64,000 nucleotides of DNA from Lutjanus erythropterus (taxonomy: Eukaryota > Chordata > Actinopteri > Lutjaniformes > Lutjanidae), in NCBI GenBank assembly GCA_020091685.1, contig CM034595.1, positions 40,286,232-40,350,231 of the forward strand. The letters run 5' to 3'. Position 1 is the stretch's first letter, and the number at the start of each line of letters is the position of its first letter. A program made the translations under genes and the position numbers. The notes under the pieces were generated by a model that was not told the origin of the DNA, searched no databases, and saw only the letters and a list, made by a program, of their open reading frames with translations. Below are positions 34,805 through 45,964 of this stretch, in pieces.

Positions 34805-35278
34805 CAGTGTTTCCCAAATTTTTTTCCTGGGGACCGCAACCCACGTCACAATAAAGCTTATCAATTCTGGCAAGAGTTCACTGTCCATTAATGTGCATTG
34901 TGCATAAATGAACTTTTTTACTGCCACTTCTGCATTACTGTGTATTATCTTCACACTTTCTTGAAAATTTATAGACGTTAAAACTTAATAAATGAGAAAT
35001 AAATTCATTTAGGCTGAGTTAACACACCATCTCATTCTTTTTATTTCTTCTCATCAGGAAAGCAACAAAGGACATTTTAGCCTGTACGAGAAGAAATACG
35101 TGCTTTTAGGCAGAATTTGTTCTTTCCTCTCATCAGAAAAACAATGGACACATTTTAAATGCTTTATAAAAGGTTTCTGGAATGGAATTTCTTCCATAGT
35201 CTTTTATCTATTTGGGGACTCAAATAAAATCTCCTGTGACCCACCTGTGGGTCCCGACCCAGTCTTTGGGAATGATTA
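34805..35278. mobile_element. hAT-type MITE, decayed
   Basis: Left end CAGTGTTTCCCAAATTTTTT, then GGGGACCGCAACCCACGTCA; right part GACCCACCTGTGGGTCCC and CAGTCTTTGGGAATGATT, roughly inverse. This is the CAGTGGTTCCCA ... GCGACCCA arrangement of hAT-Charlie type elements. I found no matching 8-bp flanks, so the right end may be eroded. Confidence 0.6.
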
Positions 35279-35526
35279 GAAAACATGGTTGTACTTGTGC
35301 AGGAGCCTTTTGGAGACTGAGAGTTACCATGCTGGTCATTTTAGTACTTAATATGTTTCATATAAACAGGGAAGCATGCTATGTCCATGAATGCTGTTTT
35401 ATTTTCTTTTGCAAAACGCTTTGTAACGTTCTTATGAAAAATGCTATATAAAGGCCCGTGTTGCAACATTGGCGAAACACAGCTTTTTTCTGTGACTAAT
35501 GAATAAATGAAAACATGGTCAACAAA

Positions 35527-35575
35527 GTCTCTTCTCACCGACTAATAGTTTTGTCAACTATTAAGGGACAGCCCT
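35527..35575. repeat. Repeat terminus (hAT-like) scrap
   Basis: CACCGACTAATAGTTTTGTC followed by AACTATTAAGGGACAGCCCTA is the inverse of a TAGGGCTGTCCCT ... CTAATCGGTG terminus typical of fish hAT-like repeats. The rest of the element to the left (about 35330 onward) is too diverged to delimit. Confidence 0.5.
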
Positions 35576-35589
35576 ACACAACAAATATT

Positions 35590-36480
35590 ATCAGGGTGAA
35601 TGGTTTAACACTGCAGCTGTAGGAGACGTTCAGCTTCACACTGAAGGAGAGGCAAATGCTCTCCGGTGGCAGATTGCTTCACCTCTGTCATTCTCGGCTC
35701 CATGGGCAGGTGACTTGGAAGGGGATAATCCCCGCCAATCAATTACCCTTCAGAGCCAAAGTCATCAGGCGGCGCCGGCCGGGCTTATTTCAGCAGTTGT
35801 CGAATCAAAGGGGGAAAATGAAGGGAAGCATTTAAGTGGAGCGCACACATTCCACAAAAGCTGTATAACCTGCTAATGGAGCACCGTATAGCAGCGAGTC
35901 CCAGACGACCTCGGCACTCTCGAAATGATGGATACAGGTGATTTAAAAGTGGCTCGCTACTTTCGATTGTGCTGCTTTGTCGCAATTTCTTTCAAATTAG
36001 ACAATTTGGTGTTAGGGTGAGGCAGGACTGCTGCATCCAGAGTCGATAAATAGTTTTCTCATGCAAAGCAAACAGAAACCCGGGTCACTCTGCGGTCACA
36101 GCCTGAAACTCCTGTCATTTAGATCATCAGTTACTTACCATTTAAAGGATTTAGTCATCATTTCTTGTCACATCGCAAAGGTCGCTCCCAGATCACCCGG
36201 CGCTGATTGACTCAGCTCGGTTCAAGGCGAACACATCATGGGAGCAAAGCGAGCGTCCCATCTGGCTGGTGGTGGTGGTGATGGTGCCCTCCCTCTGGCA
36301 CCCTCCGTCTGTATTTCATAATCAGGAACGAACACCACGCTGAGGAGACAGAGGAGATATGCATTAGAGCCTGGCTGATGGCATTCATTTCAATCGCGGC
36401 CAATTTATTCTCCCAAATAATACAAGCACTAATCTAATAATGACAAGGAGGGGAAATTGCTTCTCACCAACGCTCTGTCA
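35590..36480. promoter_or_regulatory. Strong candidate conserved non-coding block
   Basis: About 900 bp free of recognisable repeats, of balanced composition and rich in binding-site-like words: CAATCAATTACCC, GCATTTAAGTGG, CTGCTAATGGAGC, GGTGATTTAAAAGTGGC, CTGATTGACTCAGC, TTCATTTCAATCGCGGCC, CACTAATCTAATAATGAC. No frame has a recognisable domain. Enhancer role is inferred. Confidence 0.45.
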
Positions 36481-36507
36481 CACAGGCGTACACTCTGCAA
36501 AATTAGT

Positions 36508-36700
36508 GTATGTGTATGTGTGTGCTTATGCATACATGTGTAAGAGTGTGTGTGTGCTGGTGTGCACAAGTGTGTTGCATTTGCTGCCACTGTGAGAATG
36601 TGTGCAGGGATTTTGTCTATAATTTTAGTTACAGTTTGCATTTGGCAGGATAGATCATAGTGCATGTGTGTGTGTGCGTGCATGTGTGTGAAAGCCGGGC
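36508..36700. repeat. Degenerate (GT)n-rich tract
   Basis: Interrupted TG/GTATG repeats on both sides of a unique 60-bp interval. The minus-strand 115-codon frame over it (36429-36776) is a repeat artefact with HTH residues. Confidence 0.8.
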
Positions 36701-36954
36701 TGAAACTAATTCTTCTTACCATTATCATTATGAGACAGGGTGAGCAGAGCTGAGAGGGGATTACTGTCTTTGTCATCCTCTACATCACTTACTTTAATAA
36801 AACTTCAAGCCTGTGATTACATTTCATATGCAAATACAGTATGCTGTGTGAATAGAAAATGAGTCGTAAGACAAGGTTAACTCCTGTGTCACTCCACATT
36901 CTCTGCACTCTTCATGTGCATACGTGGGCTAACACAAGTGTGCTAAAAGCAAAC

Positions 36955-37400
36955 ACACAATGGTGGAAGAAGAACTAAAATCCTATAATTAAGGTAGGCA
37001 AAGGAAAAAGTACCATAATGTAAAAATACTCCCTTAAGTAGAACTGTGCTGAACTGTACCCGCTAATATTCCTGTTTAAATGCAGCCGTGCACACTCCAG
37101 TTAGAGCCATTTGAGCCGTTTTACATCTTTGGGTCAAAATAGTACTGTTTTCAAAATTTTGAACTGATGGCGGACTTGTTTGACTGTGCAAACACAGCCT
37201 CACGCCTTGAAAAGCAATATTTGCACCTGCTGATATCCAAATCAGAATAAGGCCTAATTCAGAATATCTAGATGTAATGTTTAACATGACCTGTATCAAA
37301 TTCAGAATACTGTCATATTCTGAAAATTAGAGGGAAATTAGTGTGCATGTAAACGTAGTCATTGACATATCACCTTCACATCACGTTGACGTGTTGAACT
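36955..37400. repeat. hAT scrap followed by a second dispersed repeat
   Basis: ACAATGGTGGAAGAAGAACT ... AAGTACCATAATGTAAAAAT (36957-37028) is the left end of the common fish hAT-type MITE also seen at 17885. From about 37195, CAAATCAGAATAAGGCCTAA, TTCAGAATACTGTCATATTC and GTGCATGTAAACGTAGTCAT resemble another teleost repeat rich in GGAATAT motifs ending in ATGTAAACGTAGTC. Borders are approximate. Confidence 0.5.
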
Positions 37401-37404
37401 TGTT

Positions 37405-38480
37405 AGCAAAGGGTTGCATATTTACACATCCAGCAGACACAGAGCAACATTACCATTCATTTGGAGTCATGTTTGTGTCTACCTGATGAATATACATCCA
37501 ATATTCACTTGAGAGCCATTAATACTGAACCAAAACAGTAAAGCTGCATGCGAGAAAAGCACAAAACAATGAGCCGTAAACCGCTACGAGGTTCTGCAGA
37601 GCTGAACAGACCAGCAGAGTCTGGCAATAATTGTTTGTGTAAAAATATAGAGCACTATTAACAATAAAGGTACTACTGAAGAATGTCTGATTTCAATTCA
37701 TGAAAATGATTGTTGACAATTCCTCTGAATAGAGATGCAGAAAGAAAGTAAAATCCACAATACAAACTCTTTCCTTTCCTAAAACGCTTTAGATCAGCTG
37801 TACTCATAGGCCCATTGGGTAATGGTGGCCCACTGAAACATTCTGTACAGCCCATGGATGTGACGTGAAATTCATGCATTGTATATTTCAATAGCCTACA
37901 TTTAACAGGCAACTCGGCAATGGCGTCAAACTGTGCCCCGCTAACAAGCATCTGTCACATCAGGAATGAAATCTGAGTGAGATGGAAAAGCCACCACAAA
38001 ACTGTGCCTTACCTGCAAACAGGTGAATTTGGTACTCAAGGAGTTTTTTTTTTATGTTAAATGTCATTATGCGACCAATCACAAATCCTATGAAAAGTTC
38101 ATGGACTTTTGTTTGCAGCCCTCAATCATATGCTGTCTACCTAAAAGGCTACTAAAGTGGCACAGTCAAGGGAACAAATGCAGTTTGGTGGAGCAACAAA
38201 ACTGAAGAATGCAGTGTGGAGGGTCACCAAAAACTAGTGTAACCTCCTGTGAATGATGTGTCTCGATCAGCATACTTGAAACTGACAGAGCCCGACTCAA
38301 GGGCTCATGAAGCCGAGGCCCCCCTAAACGGTCAGCTCTATCTGAACACTGGCCTTGCAAAGCTCAGGATGATTTAAAACAGGATGTGATGTTTGAGCCA
38401 TTTTCAACCCATGAAACACCGGGATTGATGCGTTTCATCACAGTAACATCTATCACAGCAAAATTTCCTGGGATTGTAAG
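37405..38480. other. Non-coding stretch, nothing recognised
   Basis: Frames at 37673-37951 and 38166-38360 (minus) lack any domain. No RNA recognised. Confidence 0.45.
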
Positions 38481-38489
38481 TATCAAAAG

Positions 38490-38760
38490 TAAACAAACTT
38501 ACTAGCAAGATTTGTTTCTGTAGAGAAAGCCAAATTTCATCCGCAATTGCTTAGCCAGATTATTAACATGAATTTTGTAGGTGAGTTTCTCATCAATCCA
38601 GATGCCAAGATGTTTGTAGTGTGGGACTCTTTCGATTACTGTGCCTGATAAACTGCTGATGTGACGTATACTGTAATCGATTTTCCTAGATTTTGTGAAT
38701 ACCATATATTTGACACAGTGCCACCTGTCGCTATCAAACCTCAGCACTTTTTTTTGGTAA
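38490..38760 (-). pseudogene. Non-LTR retrotransposon RT fragment
   Basis: The minus-strand frame (38502-38747) reads KYMVFTKSRKIDYSIRHISS, then GTVIERVPHYKHLGIWIDEK, LTYKIHVNNLAKQLRMKFGF and LYRNKSC. This is the stretch just after the YADD catalytic box in L2/jockey-like reverse transcriptases, with the characteristic K...F.....I......I......Y.HLGI..D..L.F..H...L pattern. Only about 80 residues remain; both ends are truncated. It is a different element from that at 21598-22165. Confidence 0.75.
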
Positions 38761-38764
38761 AGAT

Positions 38765-39295
38765 CAAAGGTAAAGACTCAAAAAAATAAAAAATAAAAAA
38801 ATAAAACAGCACACACATCCAAATGTAATGAGTACTGGGTGCAGGACAAAAAATCAGATACAAAAGCACAAAATTAATTCAGCACATCAGAACGTCATCA
38901 GACAGACAAATGTCTGATGGAGAATTTTGCCAAATTCACAACATTTAATTTAGACAAAATTCTTGCATAGCACTTTTGTGTTTAGATGCAGGTTTTTTTG
39001 TTTATATTTCATCAAGTAAGGTATCAAAGAAGTACTTCAACTAGTAACTACAGCGACAATTACAACATCTTACTTTACGGTTGTGAAAAAGAAGAATATG
39101 TTTGAAAAAAAAAAACCAAAAAACAAACAAAGAAAAAAAAACCCCCACACATACACTTAAAAAATGAGGAAGACAGGGCTATCAAATAAATGTAGTTAAA
39201 AAACAATATTTAACCCCGGATTACTGTGGAAGAAAACACCAGGTCTCTTAACATGAAAACTTTCCATTACAGTTTCTGAATCTTAAAGATATACA
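38765..39295. other. A-rich non-coding stretch
   Basis: Contains AAATAAAAAATAAAAAAATAA-like runs near 38785-38807 and an A-rich tract at 39098-39141. No gene. The poly-A-like tract beside the LINE fragment lies at the wrong (5') end of the minus-strand fragment to be its tail. Confidence 0.5.
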
Positions 39296-39299
39296 TTAT

Positions 39300-39865
39300 T
39301 TGAAGACCTGCACTAAGTTACCTTCCAGCTCTGCTACAGATCATATGCTGCCTGCGGTTTCTTTCAGAACAGTCTTCCATCTCGTTGCTCACTTCTCTCC
39401 CTTGATAATGGGCAATTCTCAAAAATAGTACAATCATGTCAAGCCAACCTGCCTGCATCGGTCTTTTTGACATGCCTCTTCGGCGGTTTGCCCTCACATG
39501 TGATTTTGTGTGCGACCGTGTGCGTGTTTGTGTGCATGTCAGGGCTGGATCAGTTTGGTGGAGAGTGTGTGTGTGTGTGTGTCTCGTTCCCCTGACACAC
39601 CTCACAGGGAGAGGAGAAGGACTACAGCAGAGCTGACAGTGCATGACTAAATGCCCCCCGTGAACCTGCCTGAATGGAGCTGACTGCTCCAATGAGGCAG
39701 GGCAGACGAGACAAAGCACATGTGGGCGAGGGACCAGAGAGCGATGGAAGAGGCCGGGCTGGATGTGTCAATCTTCCTCGCCAGGGGACAAGGAGACTTT
39801 GTGTCGGGGCTAAAGGATGGGAAACTCGGCATTGACCCCGGCCATAGTGAGACACTGAAAAACCG
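39300..39865. promoter_or_regulatory. Candidate regulatory block with GT microsatellite
   Basis: GC-richer, repeat-poor sequence interrupted by a (GT)n at 39564-39583. Open frames on both strands (39318-39719, 39622-39855) overlap the microsatellite and show no domain. Confidence 0.3.
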
Positions 39866-39879
39866 GAACTATTGTTCCT

Positions 39880-40450
39880 TGATTTGGTTTTGAGGGCGTT
39901 TTGTTTCTTTGGAGGGATGGGAAGCTTGGTGACAATGAGCTTGATGGATGTCCGCGCCTCTGCCCTCTAACATCTGTGGATGATTATTCTTTGTGCCATG
40001 GCACTTCTTGAGTTTTGTAGGAAATTGGTGAAAAGGAAAGGTTTGATTCTTCATCTGATGGGCCTATTGTTCACTGGAAAATCCTGAGAGATTTTCTCAC
40101 AAGCTGAACTCTATTTCTGCTTTGTCATCTCCTGAGATTTAGTTTATCCCCTACTCCAAAAATCAGCACAGCAACCGAGAAGTTCAAATTAGGCTGAGCG
40201 TTTTCAGACTTCACCTTCCCTGCTTCATGCAAAGTCAAGTGGTGGTGCTTGAAGCCAGAGTTCGGGTAAGCCCATATTGAACTAATCAATCACCTATTTC
40301 AGTTTCTTGTTGGAATTGGCTAATTATCCCAGGGCCCAGTGGAAAAATCAATCGTGCTGATGATTCTGATTGGGCCAACCACACTCCAGTTGATTATAAA
40401 AGGGGCTTGATTGGGTAAGAGAAGGTGTAGACTGCCTGCTGCCATCCGAG
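39880..40450 (+). promoter_or_regulatory. Candidate element with TATA/CCAAT-like core
   Basis: Repeat-free. At its right end a TATAAAAGG box (40395-40403) is preceded at 22 bp by an inverted CCAAT box (ATTGG, 40369-40373) and followed by another (40410-40414); TTGGCTAATTATCC and AATCAATCACC lie upstream. No open frame of note begins within several hundred bases downstream, so a promoter remains speculative. Confidence 0.3.
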
Positions 40451-41270
40451 GAAAAACAAAGAACATTGGCGTGTAATACATGAACCGAACATCATTTTCT
40501 TGTGCCTAAGTATGTAAAATTACAGCCACGCAAGTGCTTACCCACTGAACATCATAAGAGGGTACACAGAAAATACGCTCGCTGACTGCAAAGGCACAGC
40601 ACAGATGACTTGTCGATGCAGGATGTGAAACATAAAAACCTTTCACCCATTTTCATGTTTTGCCTGAACTGAACGGCTGGTATCCAGCATCACTTTTATC
40701 AATTAAAATTTTGCAGATAAGTTTTCATTGATGTCCTTTTATGTCATGACAAAATTGTGACAACAGCATACATTAAAAAATATTGGCAACAAAAATGACA
40801 ACCAAAGTTCTGTTCAATACGCCCTGACGAGTAAAGACGAGACTGAATAGTTGGCTCCGCTCAGGCGAGCAACCTATTAGATCACAGTAATTAACCATCT
40901 CAAAGCACTAATAAGTCTTAAAGAGTGAGTGCCTCATTCTCTCCCATGGCTTTTCAGGTGGAAAGACTAGAAGAGAAAATAAGGAGGAGAGACGACCTGT
41001 GGACACTTGTCTTTTACACTTAAACTGAAAGAAAGTATCATTGCCACTCGAGCGCCTTGTGGATTAAAGATATGTGGAAAAATACAAAACACTTGAAAAC
41101 ATCCTGAAGTGGTAAATATCAGTTCTGTAAGTTGACTGATTTAATAAACTATCTTTTAATATCCTTTTTAGGACTAAATGTAATGTTAGTGTAGCTCACA
41201 AGCTTACAGTAAACATCTTCTTCTTGTAAAAGATAATTCATCATTTCTTATGGTTCGTGAACAGACCCTT
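40450..41270. other. Non-coding stretch, one possible element
   Basis: 40850-40990 (CACAGTAATTAACCATCTC, AAGCACTAATAAGTC) is regulatory-looking; the rest is unremarkable. No gene. Confidence 0.4.
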
Positions 41271-41279
41271 ACTCATTTG

Positions 41280-42333
41280 TAGGGTTGGGTTTCCAAACTC
41301 TGTACTTTTAAAGATACTGACCAAATTATGCTGTTACTACAGAGTACCGAGTCATGTTAAGTCAGTTGGTGCCAAATGTTGGTATTTTGGAGAACATGCA
41401 GAGTAATGGACTATAGAGAAAAAGAGAAAACAATCAGTGCTGTTAGGATGAGCAGCAGCAGCTTGTTCGTCAGAGAGCGCAGTGAGTGAATCGGGGTAGG
41501 GTGGTTAAACTTTTCAAAACTTGACACAAACATCACTCCAGCAGTATGTGAAATACAAAGAAGACAACATGTCTAACCAACCACAGAATACAGTTCAGTT
41601 AAAAGCTAAAGAGTGCGCCGTTTTCGTAGCCTGAAAAAACTAAGTGAAACTCCCAAGAGCACCTGTAGCTAACGTTAGCACGCCTGCAGCCAGCGTCTAA
41701 AGAGTGTAACTAAACCCTTTATGGACAACAAAACTTTAAGTGAGGCAGCGACAACTTCATCAACATCGTCAGGTGATTTATGAGCTTGCTGGATAAGCTG
41801 TTGCTGGAAATAACTGGGCTGTTTACTGTGATAACTTTCTTGGTTGACTTAGCATTTTTACTAGCGTTAGCCAACACTGGCTGCATCTGAAACTCCTTAC
41901 CAACATATTATTTAGTGCACTACAACAGTGTGTGAGATACATCAGTATGCCAAACCTATATTTGTGAAATGTAGACTATCAACAGGGAAATATTACAGTA
42001 TGCAAGCACAGGGGTGGTAACACTGACAACAGCGTAACAAGAAGGACATCACATGTATTTCCTCTGTGACACAAGAACAGTGTTGCCCTGGTGGCTGACT
42101 GACAGGCTGCAGGTTGTTGGGACAGTTTTTAAGAGGGGAGAGGGAAGGATTTTATTTTGGGTGTTTGTTTGAAAAGCTCTAAATTAATAAAATATTGAAT
42201 ACTGAATGAAAATCAAGAAGTTTGGTCATCTTTTTACAATAGAAATGACATTTTTTTCATTATAGGAACAGTAAAGTACTAAAAAAAGATGCCATTGGGT
42301 ACTGGTGCCAAATGTGAACAGTATCCAACCCTA
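41280..42333. mobile_element. hAT-type non-autonomous element, 1054 bp, with TSD
   Basis: The termini TAGGGTTGG (41280-41288) and CCAACCCTA (42325-42333) are exact inverted repeats of 9 bp. Flanking 8-mers CTCATTTG (41272-41279) and CACATTTG (42334-42341) match at 7 of 8, the target-duplication length of hAT transposons. Internal TGGTGCCAAATGTTGGTATTTT and its approximate inverse near the right end extend the similarity. No transposase frame survives. It carries GCTAACGTTAGCACGCC and a GAAACTCC...AGTATGCC scrap that may be a nested repeat. Confidence 0.8.
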
Positions 42334-42339
42334 CACATT

Positions 42340-42890
42340 TGGCAAACATTTAAAGTAATTTGGCATTAATTTTAGCTCTGTGCGAAGTGAATAAACACAG
42401 TGTTTCTTAAATAATGCTCATCTTGTAGCAGTTATGACTAAACTTTTACAAACTTAAACTAAAATGTATAAATCCTTGTCAAAATTAACACTGCCCATGT
42501 CAAATACACAGAGTTAACAGGGCATCGACTTGACAGCAGCATCAGATTTTCACAGAGAAAATGCTGAATTGAATGTTGTCATCACTGTCTGGGGGTTTTA
42601 TTATTAAAAAACAAAAGTGTTTATTAACTTCATAGATTATTCAGTTTTCACAGATAATTAAGTTTTGATGGACTACATTTACGACTAGGGTTACAGTACG
42701 TTTACTGCAATGTTTTGGTTCATATTTTGTTGTATTTATGGCACCAAATAATACATTTTTTTCTGAGCCCTGTCATTTGCATCATACTATAATCTGACAC
42801 ACTGCAGTCTCAGTCTCATTAGAAGAGTAGCAGAGGTATGCATATTACCTTACATGCTCGAATGGCAGTGGACACCGCTTTGCCTTTAAA
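42340..42890. other. AT-rich non-coding stretch
   Basis: No repeat, frame or RNA recognised. Confidence 0.5.
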
Positions 42891-42894
42891 CATT

Positions 42895-43290
42895 GCTGTT
42901 TTTCATGCATGTATTTTGGTTTATTCATCATTTTGAAGCAAACAACCAATTATGCAAATAGCACTGAAAAGCAACCCATTCAGCAGATTTCAAATGGCCT
43001 TTTCCCTGTCTTCTTTCAGCGTCTGTTGTGCTCTTTGTGTATTTTTGATAAATCAAGTAAAGCTACAGGCTATGCATCACTCTCTGTCATCTGTCAGCAG
43101 GAAATGAATGGTTACTTGGAGCTTTACTTGGGGCTTTTGTATGCTGTTCCCTCAGAGGACGAGTACCGCGGGAGAGCAGGCGAGCAGAGGTGAACAACAA
43201 AGAAAAATCAGATTTAGAGTCTCCGCTGAGAAATTCATCTGCGATATTAACATCTGATATCTGAAACATGGCTGCGTCTGTGTACATCAG
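42895..43290. promoter_or_regulatory. Candidate conserved non-coding element with octamer
   Basis: Contains a perfect POU octamer ATGCAAAT at 42952-42959 in the context AACAACCAATTATGCAAATA, i.e. with a SOX-like AACAAC just upstream, followed by repeat-free sequence of balanced composition to 43290. The 94-codon frame 42909-43193 starts inside this AT-rich portion and resembles nothing known. Confidence 0.4.
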
Positions 43291-43299
43291 GACAAATTA

Positions 43300-43870
43300 C
43301 CCTTTAAATTTTCCCAGGACGTGCCACTGAGTCTGGATGGGTAAGTAAAGCAGGGGAAGAAAAATCAATAGAAATGCTGGGGTCTGTCGCAAATGAGGGA
43401 AAGAAGATTCATGCAGCAGTCCACTAAAAATAGATAAAAACCAACAGAGGAGATAGGAGCCAGGCAGCTCAGGGCCAGAATCTCCTGAGCGTGCCAGTCT
43501 TCTTACGCCCTCCTTAGGCCTTTAAATCCCTGACCATGCAGAGAAGGCCGACGCCAGCCGCCCGCAGCACGCTGCGCCCGTCCCTCCCCTCCACCTTATC
43601 GTTCATTTCCAGTCCCGCCCTTGGAAGGTCACACAAGCTTCGTGTCCAACTCCTCTCCCTTCTCTTCCTCCACCCTGTCTCTAATCCAAGTGTCAACATT
43701 GGCCTGGAGCGCTTGTCAAACACATAGATGGAGCATGCACATATGGCGACTGGGATGCAAGCATAGATGGATGCAAGACACTCATGCACATACACATACG
43801 CACACACATGCACAGATGGATCCTCTGACAGCGCTTTCAACATAAAGTGACCAGAACATATGCCTGTCAG
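43300..43870. other. Non-coding stretch with GC-rich part and CA-rich tract
   Basis: 43530-43700 is GC-rich and open in several frames on both strands; none has a domain. CACATACACATACGCACACACATGC-like repeats lie at about 43786-43813. Confidence 0.4.
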
Positions 43871-43879
43871 CACACGCTG

Positions 43880-44110
43880 ACAATTAAGGGCCAGATTGTG
43901 ATGGGCGACAGTTTGGTCTCCTCAGCACTGAAAAATATATCCGTCTTAATGAGGCATTTGGGTCTGAAAGGGGCTCCCATTATGGGAATTCACTGTATTT
44001 ACTGTATGCAAATTAGCCATCAAGTGTGTGACATAAAGTCATTGTTAAATCTGATTTGTGCGCTACGGGTTCGACAAAATGCTGCGGGCACGACGTATCT
44101 TTGTAGGCAA
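43880..44110. promoter_or_regulatory. Candidate conserved non-coding element with octamer
   Basis: A second perfect octamer ATGCAAAT at 44006-44013 continues into a homeodomain core (ATGCAAATTAGCC). Flanking CTTAATGAGGCATTTGGG and GACAATTAAGGGCC are motif-dense. Repeat-free. Confidence 0.4.
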
Positions 44111-44395
44111 ACTTGGAAGTTAGCATTGCTCTGGTTTTGGTGGTAAAAAGCTAATGTCAGGTTATAAACGAACGACACGACTTCAACGTGACCAGTGTGT
44201 TTGACGTGATGACGTTTAATGTTCGTGACAATCACTGTAGTTTACTTTAGCCACTTGTTTGCAACTGGCTTTTTTAAGACATGTAAAAGCTTAAAAATTT
44301 GTTTTTGTATTTTTTTTTCAAATACAGACAAAGTGACTGCATTTACAACCACTGAGTGGCACAGAAACTACTGAATCTTCACAATCTTTTTACAG

Positions 44396-44499
44396 ACTGC
44401 TGAAGCTAAAGAAAAGAGAAGCAAATGGATCGCTGTAATTCACAGAAACAACTGGAATCCAGGCACTGAGACTTGGAATTGTGGTTGCCATTTTGTCAG
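44396..44499 (+). pseudogene. THAP-domain exon (C-terminal half of zinc finger)
   Basis: A polypyrimidine stretch and acceptor (CTTCACAATCTTTTTACAG, ending 44395) precede an open 104-nt segment, followed by a donor GTATGT at 44500. In frame it reads AKEKRSKWIAVIHRNNWNPG, then TETWNCGCHFV. This fits the second half of a THAP (C2CH) domain: a basic segment, KWI..I.R..W.P, and the final C-x2-H ligands in CGCHF. The first half (C-x2-4-C and the FH.FP block) should lie on an upstream exon, and I could not find it in the preceding kilobase. It may be an exon of a host gene, or more likely a relic of a THAP-bearing DNA transposon (THAP domains occur in P, Kolobok and some Harbinger-linked genes). 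Listed as pseudogene because no complete gene can be assembled. Confidence 0.55.
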
Positions 44500-44509
44500 G
44501 TATGTTGGA

Positions 44510-45955
44510 TTTATGGGTAAAATCATACCTTAAGTCAAATACTGTATCGACTAATGTTATGTATATATTTAATATTTTGCATCTTTCATTTACATTCTGT
44601 GCAACAGTTGTGCATTGCGCAACACTGCTGCATGTGATCATGTCTCTCCAATAATGTCATAAAATAAAAAATAAAAAAACTTGTACAGATCTGTCCACAT
44701 ACAACCAGACTAACCTCTGATGTTTAATTTCGCCAACAAATCTCAACTTGAGGTAATGTTAGAACCAAGCGACCACTTTTGTTTACCTTCTTTGCTTTAT
44801 ATATTTCCTCACTGTCGATATGAGGTCCATATAAATATCAGTAGACCTGATTCTTGGCCAGATGTTGATGTCCATGAAACACTGTGTCTTGAGTTAGTTG
44901 TACAGATCACTCCTGTTTTCACACTCTCGCAGCAAAAAGCAGCCATGTTGCAGGATGTTTTTCCCCTGCATATCCTCTACAGTGAGTTGAGCCACATATA
45001 GTATATTAAATATGTTGAATTCTTATTTAATATATAATATATGGTTGAAGCAAGCACCTCCTCCTTCCCAGACTCGAAGGTCAGGCAGGTTATACTGAAC
45101 AGGAGCGCAAAATAAATTGACAATAACAAGCAGCAACAAGTCCTACACTGCAAGTTCATCAGCTGTTTATAACTGTCAGCTGTCTGCTGACGTTATGTTA
45201 AGCCAGTTATCTTGAGAACAAAAGCCCACTGCTCTGAAAATACACACTCTGGAGTTGGAGTTAAGTGACTGCCTGTCTTACTGCCTGCCCGACCCCATTA
45301 GCATATTGCTCAAGTTACTGTAACCGTTATAAACATCTACTCCTTCCTTAATTTTAATTCTTATAAAAGTGAAACGGATAAACAAATTCCAGCCTGGGAT
45401 GAAAATTTCAAAAGAGAACATGCTTGTTGTTGGAGAAGCCAGTATTTCAAGTTAGCATGTTTCCTTTATCTCTAATGACATATCATGGTCAATTTATGAT
45501 TTAGTAAATATAATATTTCTCCTTTAAGATTTTGTTAACCACAAACCTTATTTCAGGCATATGACAAAAAACTCACTGACTCATTTGCAGGTTTTAGGCC
45601 TCATTCATACAGAACTCTACTTTAAGTTATTGCACTTTCATATATCCACCCTTTTGTCCAGGTAGCTTTAATCTAACTCTGGCAAATGCATCAGAGCCAG
45701 ACTTGGTCTTGATTGGCTCCCTGCAATTTCTAAAATGCTTCCAATCAGGAAACGGCATCTGCTCTCCCAGTCTCACTCAACAGATGTGGACAGCTGAGAC
45801 CAGACCTCCCACTGCGCTAACAACAAAACAAACAACAGCAAGCTACATAATGGAAAAGATTGACAATAAAGTGATTTCTGCACAAGTCAGGTAATTGGCC
45901 AGAATGAAATATTATTTCTCAGTAACTTTTAAGCCTCCACCAGCTGCAGATATGC
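44510..45955. other. Non-coding stretch, nothing recognised
   Basis: I looked for further exons of the THAP-like gene and found none convincing. Frames at 44720-45001 and 45703-45894 have no domain. Confidence 0.4.
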
Positions 45956-45964
45956 TAGCAGATT

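Noticed and set aside
34805..35278. 8-bp target duplication for the CAGTGTTTCCCA element
   Set aside because: The flanking 8-mers do not match, so only the terminal similarity was used.
36429..36776. His/Thr-rich 115-codon frame
   Set aside because: It is generated by the degenerate GT-rich tract.
39318..39855. Minus-strand frames up to 133 codons
   Set aside because: They overlap a GT microsatellite and show no recognisable domain.
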